This document shows positions 7,230 to 10,751 of a DNA stretch of 10,751 bases, one piece after another. The stretch's first letter is position 1, and the number at the start of each line of letters is the position of its first letter. The notes beneath the pieces were generated by a model that was not told the DNA's origin, ran no database searches, and saw only the letters and a program-made list of their open reading frames with translations. The DNA lies in NCBI GenBank assembly GCA_027295745.1, contig JAPUKI010000396.1, forward strand, positions 1-10,751, read 5' to 3'. The position numbers were made by a program, and so were the translations under genes. Source of the DNA: Acidobacteriota bacterium. Lineage in GTDB: Bacteria > Acidobacteriota > UBA6911 > RPQK01 > JADFOI01.

Positions 7230-8858
7230 TTACTGTTTCACAAGGTTATTCTGAATCAAGGCGGTGGCCTTGGGGAGAAGCTCGAGGGCTCTCAGCACCT
7301 GCTGATCGACCTCGAGAGAAACCTTAAGGCTCTCTTGAGGACCCAACAGGACTAAGAAGAGCTTCTGCTTTAGCTTATTTTCAATCAACCGGCGGCTCTC
7401 TTCAAAACTCTGGTCAGTAAAGTCCACCTGGTGGCTGTCCAAGAAAGTCTTAAAGAGCCGTGTTGTTTCATCTGTTATAGCCAGCTGCGCTATGAGCTGT
7501 TCCCGCTCTTCGGGCGTAAAAGCAAGTCGTTCTTCAGGACTGAACTGATAGCGGATATCGGATTGGATTTCCCCTTTCGTCAGGTCATCCACAAACTCAG
7601 CAAACAATCTCTCTCGCTCGATCACTCTTATCAGCCTGGTGGAGCTTCCCCGGCCAACCTTCTCGTCGGGCGTGATTCCGCCGCCTGCGAACACGGTACG
7701 CCCACTGTCGGTGTAGTGGGTCTCAGTTCCTCTTTGAGTTGTCTCTTGACGGCTATTGAAATAGTCGTAGAAACTACTGGAATAATCGCGTTGGATCAAT
7801 CGGTTACTCGGTGTGTAGTATCGCCCAGTCGTCAAAGCCAGACCCTTATTGCCTTCCAATGGGTAGATGGTCTGCACCAGGGCTTTGCCAAAGCTCGTTT
7901 CACCAACGATAAGGGCTCGATCGTGATCCTGCAAGGCTCCAGAGACGATCTCGCTTGCGCTGGCACTATTTTCGTCGATCAAGACGACCATTGGATAATC
8001 GTACTGACTTCCCTGTTGAGTACGAAATTCCCGTCCTTGGCCATTCCTGTCCTTGGTCACCACGATGACCTGGCCGTTGCTTAAAAAACGATCCGAGACG
8101 GCCAGAGCCTGGTTTAGGGCACCACCTGGATTGCCACGCAGGTCCAGGATGAACCCCTTAAGGCTTTTCTCGTCCAACTTCTCCAGAGCCTCGGCCAGCT
8201 CCTTCCCGGTCGTTTCCGAAAACCTGTCGATATCGATGTAGCCTATGTCATCTCCAATACGGAAGAAGTACTTGATGGAGTACATGGGGATCTCGTCACG
8301 TACCACGGTGAGTTCAAGGGGCTCTGGTTCGCCGGGACGTTCAACTGTGATATTGACTTCTGTCCCTTTGGGACCTTTCAACTTGGGGATCACTTCCTCA
8401 TTGAGATCCCAGTCATCGATTGGCTCACCTTCGATCTTGGAGATAACATCACCAGCCCTTAATCCAACCTTATAGGCTGGAGTTCCAGGAACCGGAGGTT
8501 CCGTAACCATCACTCTGCCACTGCCCGGAGACTCTGGACGGATACTGATACCCAAACCGTAATATCTTCCTCGTTGTTCCTCTTGAAGCCGATTGTAGTC
8601 AGAAGTACTGAAAAAAGAGCTATGAGGATCCAGTGTTCGCAACATGCCTCGCACGGCGCTTTCCACCAGTTCTTCGGTGGGAATCGGCTCCACATAGTGC
8701 TCTCGGATCGCCGCCAGTGCCTCTGAGAACACCTTGAGCAAACGATCGGTGTCAGCTTCCGAAGGTGGAGTGGCACCCAATGGTCCACCTAACCACCCTC
8801 CCATAAGTGCAGCCGTAAGGATGGTAATAATCAAAAAGATGCCCAGTCTGTTTTGCAT
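7230..8858 (-). CDS. S41 family C-terminal processing protease (CtpA/Prc-like)
   Basis: The 542-residue protein is a periplasmic or exported serine protease of the carboxy-terminal processing family. A signal or anchor helix (about 5-28) leads into the N-terminal cap with LRTLDPHSSFF (73-83), a PDZ domain (about 98-186, GLGISIRPES then AGDVISKIEG), and the S41 catalytic core. The core holds GFILDLRGNPGGAL (235-248), ENSASASEIVSGALQ with the likely nucleophile Ser300, and ETSFGKALVQ with the general base Lys325. The 25-residue Ser-Lys spacing agrees with known Ctp enzymes. The C-terminal 150 residues are charged, helical and less conserved. Ctp proteases trim or degrade envelope proteins and, in several bacteria, murein hydrolases, which makes the transglycosylase encoded 38 bp downstream a plausible partner or substrate. 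ATG 8856-8858 is the start. Confidence 0.9.
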   Translation of the reverse strand: MQNRLGIFLIITILTAALMGGWLGGPLGATPPSEADTDRLLKVFSEALAAIREHYVEPIPTEELVESAVRGMLRTLDPHSSFFSTSDYNRLQEEQRGRYYGLGISIRPESPGSGRVMVTEPPVPGTPAYKVGLRAGDVISKIEGEPIDDWDLNEEVIPKLKGPKGTEVNITVERPGEPEPLELTVVRDEIPMYSIKYFFRIGDDIGYIDIDRFSETTGKELAEALEKLDEKSLKGFILDLRGNPGGALNQALAVSDRFLSNGQVIVVTKDRNGQGREFRTQQGSQYDYPMVVLIDENSASASEIVSGALQDHDRALIVGETSFGKALVQTIYPLEGNKGLALTTGRYYTPSNRLIQRDYSSSFYDYFNSRQETTQRGTETHYTDSGRTVFAGGGITPDEKVGRGSSTRLIRVIERERLFAEFVDDLTKGEIQSDIRYQFSPEERLAFTPEEREQLIAQLAITDETTRLFKTFLDSHQVDFTDQSFEESRRLIENKLKQKLFLVLLGPQESLKVSLEVDQQVLRALELLPKATALIQNNLVKQ

Positions 8859-8879
8859 CTACAACCCTTTCATATTAAC

Positions 8880-8907
8880 AGTATAACACCATCAGACTGA
8901 CGAACAA
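8880..8907 (-). promoter_or_regulatory. Putative promoter of the S41 protease operon
   Basis: On the minus strand TATACT (8880-8885) follows TTGTTC (8902-8907) with a 16-bp spacer. The -10 box is one substitution from consensus, and the -35 box is weak. It lies 21 bp before the protease ATG, giving a very short leader. Position and orientation make sense for an operon of protease, transglycosylase and hydrolase. Confidence 0.4.
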
Positions 8908-8929
8908 ACCCTTGGCTCTTTCCTTCAAG

Positions 8930-8958
8930 TTGACAATTCACAGGCTCAATTCTATGAT
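8930..8958 (+). promoter_or_regulatory. Near-consensus sigma-70 promoter for the decarboxylase remnant
   Basis: A perfect TTGACA (8930-8935) and TATGAT (8953-8958, five of six) are separated by the optimal 17 bp. The predicted start of transcription is near 8965, about 85 nt before the ATG at 9050. This is the best promoter match seen in the window, and it faces away from the protease promoter. Confidence 0.6.
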
Positions 8959-9037
8959 CTTGCTTCTTCCCTCAGTCATGTTGAAGACGCCCATGCGTTG
9001 AACCTAACCGAGAAAAATCTGAGAAGCTCGAAGAGCC

Positions 9038-9043
9038 AAGGAG
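9038..9043 (+). promoter_or_regulatory. Strong ribosome-binding site before the decarboxylase remnant
   Basis: AAGGAG ends six bases before the ATG at 9050-9052. It fixes the start of the 78-codon frame and shows that the translation signals of the ancestral gene are intact. Confidence 0.75.
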
Positions 9044-9049
9044 CGATCG

Positions 9050-9286
9050 ATGGGCAAACTGAGAATCACACTGGCCTGTGGAGATTATGACCGGGTAGCG
9101 GCACTCAAGGACGGTCGTATCCAGCCTGAAGGTGTGGACCTGACCTTTGTGCCACTGGAGCCCGATCACAACCGAAAAACGGTCGAAATCCTATCCCGCT
9201 ATGCTGTCGAGCAGGGAATGATTGAAGAAGCTCCTCCCTTTGAGACTCTTTTTGCGCCCAACACCCTGGACACATTTAAGATCTGA
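9050..9286 (+). pseudogene. Internally deleted 4,5-dihydroxyphthalate decarboxylase-like gene, still in frame
   Basis: The 78-residue frame begins like the 4,5-dihydroxyphthalate decarboxylase-like family (KLRITLACGDYDR, then GRIQPEGVDLTFVPLEP, residues 3-38). From residue 39 it reads directly as that family's C-terminus (NRKTVEILSRYAVEQG, then LFAPNTLDTFKI, 41-78). From memory, full-length relatives are about 320-330 residues, so roughly 245-250 residues of the middle are missing. The junction lies near 9155-9172. Relatives carry LEP-type sequence both at this N-terminal position and before NRKT, so a deletion between short direct repeats would explain the clean join; this is inference. Promoter, ribosome-binding site, start, frame and stop are all intact, so a short product could be made, but it could not form the two-lobed fold. 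An assembly artefact or a real small protein are the alternatives. Confidence 0.72.
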
Positions 9287-9308
9287 GAGCCAGAGAACCT
9301 GTCAGTTT

Positions 9309-9344
9309 GTGCTGTCGTGCGGTCGTGCGGTCGTGGGAGCGTGC
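9309..9344 (+). repeat. Octanucleotide tandem repeat
   Basis: Four and a half 8-bp units run from 9309: GTGCTGTC, GTGCGGTC, GTGCGGTC, GTGGGAGC, then GTGC. The same motif appears inverted at 9583-9606 (GCACGATC, CCACGACC, GCACGAAT). Period and sequence differ from the heptamers on the left side of the window. Confidence 0.8.
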
Positions 9345-9603
9345 TTTGAACTAGCCTGATGATCCTTTGGTTCCTCTGATGAACCCGCGAAGGGGCTGGC
9401 ACGCAGGCTCAAGAGTGTGTCGCAAAAGTCGGCTGACCCAAGTTTCTTGTGTAGGGCAGCACAGCCGTACGCCCTATAAACCGTTGACAAACAGATACTT
9501 CTGGGCGCACGGCTGGGCGCCCCTACCCGAATTCTGCGGCTCTGATGGAGCTAGCTAGGACAAAATCACGAACTTACGGAAGGCACGATCCCACGACCGC
9601 ACG
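9324..9603. mobile_element. MITE-like non-coding element with 21-bp inverted ends
   Basis: The 334-bp non-coding gap between the decarboxylase remnant and the secreted-protein gene holds a 280-bp unit. It is bounded by inverted repeats 9324-9344 and 9583-9603 that match at 20 of 21 positions. It carries no convincing ORF and no transposase, as expected of a miniature inverted-repeat element. Its ends are built from the octamer repeat, so it could instead be a palindromic expansion of that repeat. I found no clear target-site duplication. The inside holds a second, REP-like inverted pair. Naming it mobile is inference. Confidence 0.45.
9451..9526. repeat. REP-like inverted pair inside the MITE-like element
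   Basis: A 24-bp arm at 9451-9474 (starting GTAGGGCAGC, ending TACGCCC) is matched in inverted orientation at 9503-9526 (ending GGGCGCCCCTAC), 20 of 24 positions agreeing, around a 28-bp centre. Each arm is itself partly palindromic (GGGC to GCCC), the layout of paired REP sequences. It lies between convergent genes, where it may also hinder read-through in both directions. No T-run follows either arm. Confidence 0.7.
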
Positions 9604-9620
9604 AATGCAGGAGAATCAGA

Positions 9621-10301
9621 CTAGTGCATGTAGAAAAGACAGGCAAAAATGGCGGGAGGCAGATCAGGCATATCAAGAGAGACGTGCAGTGTTCCGTCGG
9701 AAAAGACGAGCTCTGAGATTTTCTCTCCCTGCTCATCGAAGGCTTCCAGCCGATGAGTGAAGACAATGGTCTGAGGCTCTATATGTGCCACATTAAAAGT
9801 GACCTCCACAATCGGACCGTCGGGAAAAGCCTGATCCCCTTTTATCGACAGGTAAAGGACCGTAAGCTCATCATCACTCGTTATCGCCTCACCCGCTAAG
9901 ATCGCCTCACCCGCTGCGATCATCGCCTCACCTTCTGCGATCATCGCCTCACCCGCTGAAAGGGCCTCATCCTCCGAGCTCGCTTCCGGCATGCCCTGAC
10001 CGGAACTTGGCTTTTCCTGGAGCTCCAACGTCAGAACCCCCTTGGCAAGATCTGCAGCGATACCGAGTCGCACGCTGACATACTGCAGCTTATCTTTCGG
10101 AAACTCAATCCAGTGCTGGAGGTGATAAACTGAGACTTCCCCGGCGTTGGTCAGCAGGGAGGTCAGGTAGGTTCTATCTCCCGGCATGGCCTGGGGAGAA
10201 GCTAGGGTTATGGTTGTCACGTCGTCCTGGGCATAGCCTTGCACCACTTGAACCATTGCCAAGCTCAGTATGAGAAAAGCTTTAGACAAAGTCTTATACA
10301 T
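9621..10301 (-). CDS. Secreted cohesin-like domain protein with internal 7-residue repeat
   Basis: The 226-residue protein starts with a signal peptide (basic start, hydrophobic 8-20, likely cleavage after GYA at residue 24). The mature part resembles a single cohesin-type beta-sandwich: ITLASPQAMPGDRTYLTSLLTN and VYHLQHWIEFPKDKLQYVSVRLG at the front, then VEVTFNV and the closing FSDGTLHVSL (200-209). Between the two halves lies a low-complexity acidic insert (about 98-145) containing about four EAMIAxG units encoded by a 21-bp DNA repeat. No dockerin or cell-wall anchor is visible and the Cys near the C-terminus is isolated. The cohesin-like call rests on pattern, not alignment, so function is unknown. 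ATG 10299-10301 has GGGAGGAG five bases upstream, indicating strong translation. It runs toward the MITE-like element. Confidence 0.7.
   Translation of the reverse strand: MYKTLSKAFLILSLAMVQVVQGYAQDDVTTITLASPQAMPGDRTYLTSLLTNAGEVSVYHLQHWIEFPKDKLQYVSVRLGIAADLAKGVLTLELQEKPSSGQGMPEASSEDEALSAGEAMIAEGEAMIAAGEAILAGEAITSDDELTVLYLSIKGDQAFPDGPIVEVTFNVAHIEPQTIVFTHRLEAFDEQGEKISELVFSDGTLHVSLDMPDLPPAIFACLFYMH
9883..9963. repeat. In-frame 21-bp tandem repeat inside the secreted-protein gene
   Basis: Three 21-bp units (9901-9921, 9922-9942, 9943-9963) beginning ATCGCCTCAC are preceded by an 18-bp unit (9883-9900) that lacks three bases. Every step is a multiple of three, so the reading frame of the host gene is kept. 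On the coding strand each unit gives a seven-residue EAMIAxG-type block. Confidence 0.88.
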
Positions 10302-10388
10302 TCAATCTCCTCCCTACATCCACACCACATCTCGTATCCAGCGGCCCTTGTTGGGTCCAATGATAGCATAGTTTCCGTGCCTGCCCAT

Positions 10389-10440
10389 CTAAGTACTCCC
10401 TTCCATAAATATCACCGTATTTATGGAAGGGAGTACTTAG
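10389..10440. repeat. Perfect 23-bp-arm palindrome at the end of the aldehyde dehydrogenase gene
   Basis: Arms 10389-10411 and 10418-10440 are exact inverted copies (23 of 23), starting CTAAGTACTCCC, around the 6-nt centre TCACCG. The TAA stop of the aldehyde dehydrogenase (10437-10439) lies inside the right arm. There is no T-run on either side, so it does not meet the usual description of an intrinsic terminator, although the hairpin would be very stable. It could be a solo insertion-sequence end pair, a MITE remnant or a protein-binding operator. The remaining bases 10302-10388, between it and the secreted-protein start, show no convincing promoter. Confidence 0.9.
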
Positions 10441-10751
10441 CAGCGGATAGCCACCATCTGAATATTGGTCATCTCTTCCACAGCAAAGCGCACTCCCTCG
10501 CGGCCGATTCCACTTCGGCCCAATCCTCCGTAGGGCATATGATCGGTGCGAAAGGTGGGCGTGTCGTTGATAATTACCCCTCCAAAGTTCAGGCTTCTGA
10601 TAGCCTGGAAAACGCGGCCGACATCCTGGGTAAAGACTGCGGCCTGCAGCCCGTATTCGGTGGCATCAGCCTGGCGAAGCGCTTCCTCGAAGTCATCGTA
10701 AGGGATCAAACTGGCGACTGGAGCAAACGTTTCCTCCTTGACCACTTTCAT
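10437..10751 (-). CDS. NAD(P)-dependent aldehyde dehydrogenase, C-terminal part (partial)
   Basis: About 105 codons of the 3' end are present; the gene continues past the right edge, so the ATG at 10749-10751 is an internal Met. The motifs are those of the aldehyde dehydrogenase superfamily: KEETFAPVASL (the cofactor-contacting E-x-F-x-P-V), EYGLQAAVFTQD, then INDTPTFRTDHMPYGG and SGIGREGVRFAVEEMT near the C-terminus. These enzymes oxidise aldehydes to acids with NAD(P)+. The NDTPTFR and EGVRFAVEEMT wording is closest to the lactaldehyde/glyceraldehyde-3-phosphate dehydrogenase-like branch, a tentative subfamily call. The catalytic cysteine lies outside the window. The protein ends MVAIRC, and its stop codon comes from the perfect palindrome, so the original C-terminus may have been altered. 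Confidence 0.88.
   Translation of the reverse strand: MKVVKEETFAPVASLIPYDDFEEALRQADATEYGLQAAVFTQDVGRVFQAIRSLNFGGVIINDTPTFRTDHMPYGGLGRSGIGREGVRFAVEEMTNIQMVAIRC

Noticed and set aside
7431..8084. A 217-codon open frame on the plus strand opposite the S41 protease
   Set aside because: It lies wholly antisense to a protein with complete catalytic motifs, its own translation shows no recognisable domain, and it has no ribosome-binding site I can see.
9411..9431. Possible insertion-sequence end (GTGTGTCGCAAAAGTC)
   Set aside because: It reminds me of some transposon termini, but no matching inverted partner or transposase is present in the window.
9302..9490. A 62-codon minus-strand open frame inside the MITE-like element
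   Set aside because: Much of its translation comes from octamer and REP-like repeats, with no ribosome-binding site and no known domain.
10389..10440. Standard rho-independent terminator
   Set aside because: The stem is long enough but no T-rich run follows on either strand, so it is listed as a palindrome of unknown role.

Overview
The window reads as one piece of a bacterial chromosome of moderate GC, mostly housekeeping and cell-envelope genes with two repeat-rich patches. I see no phage, plasmid or defence genes. The gene set (YhaM-type exoribonuclease, TrmJ, a PLP aminotransferase, a DUF1015 protein, a C-terminal processing protease, a LysM lytic transglycosylase lipoprotein, a dihydroxyphthalate-decarboxylase-like remnant) and the short-period tandem repeats between genes would fit an environmental Acidobacteriota-like lineage. 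That placement is a guess from gene content, not a demonstrated assignment.

Layout. Bases 1-165 hold the last 54 codons of a DUF1015 gene (+). It converges on trmJ (269-1012, -), and the space between them is a 7-bp-period repeat array (151-292) that reaches into both stop codons. Upstream of trmJ on the same strand lie a 72-bp palindromic element (1063-1134), an aspartate-aminotransferase-like gene (1211-2410) with a likely promoter at 2511-2540, and a YhaM-family gene (2521-3516). A short spacer with the same heptamer family separates YhaM from a divergent two-domain GNAT acetyltransferase (3605-4543, +). The GNAT gene overlaps tail to tail by 9 bp with a fumarylacetoacetate-hydrolase-family gene (4535-5464, -).

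That hydrolase is the last gene of a compact minus-strand operon: S41 protease (7230-8858), then MltD-like transglycosylase lipoprotein (5461-7191), then hydrolase. The last two are joined by a GTGA stop/start overlap. Protease and transglycosylase plausibly cooperate in peptidoglycan turnover, because Ctp/Prc proteases are known to control murein hydrolases in other bacteria. The metabolic hydrolase is probably only co-transcribed.

The right end, 8859-10440, is the most unusual part. A near-consensus promoter and strong ribosome-binding site lead into a 78-codon ORF that joins the N-terminus of a 4,5-dihydroxyphthalate-decarboxylase-like protein directly to its C-terminus, so the middle of the gene is gone. 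Next comes a 280-bp MITE-like element with 21-bp inverted ends (20 of 21 matching) and an internal REP-like pair. A secreted, cohesin-like protein with an in-frame 21-bp tandem repeat follows (9621-10301, -). A perfect 23-bp-arm palindrome (10389-10440) supplies the stop codon of an aldehyde dehydrogenase gene that runs off the right edge.

I did not find a convincing new multi-gene system. The best leads are the repeat families that sit in gene ends, the internally deleted decarboxylase with intact expression signals, and the repeat-bearing cohesin-like protein.
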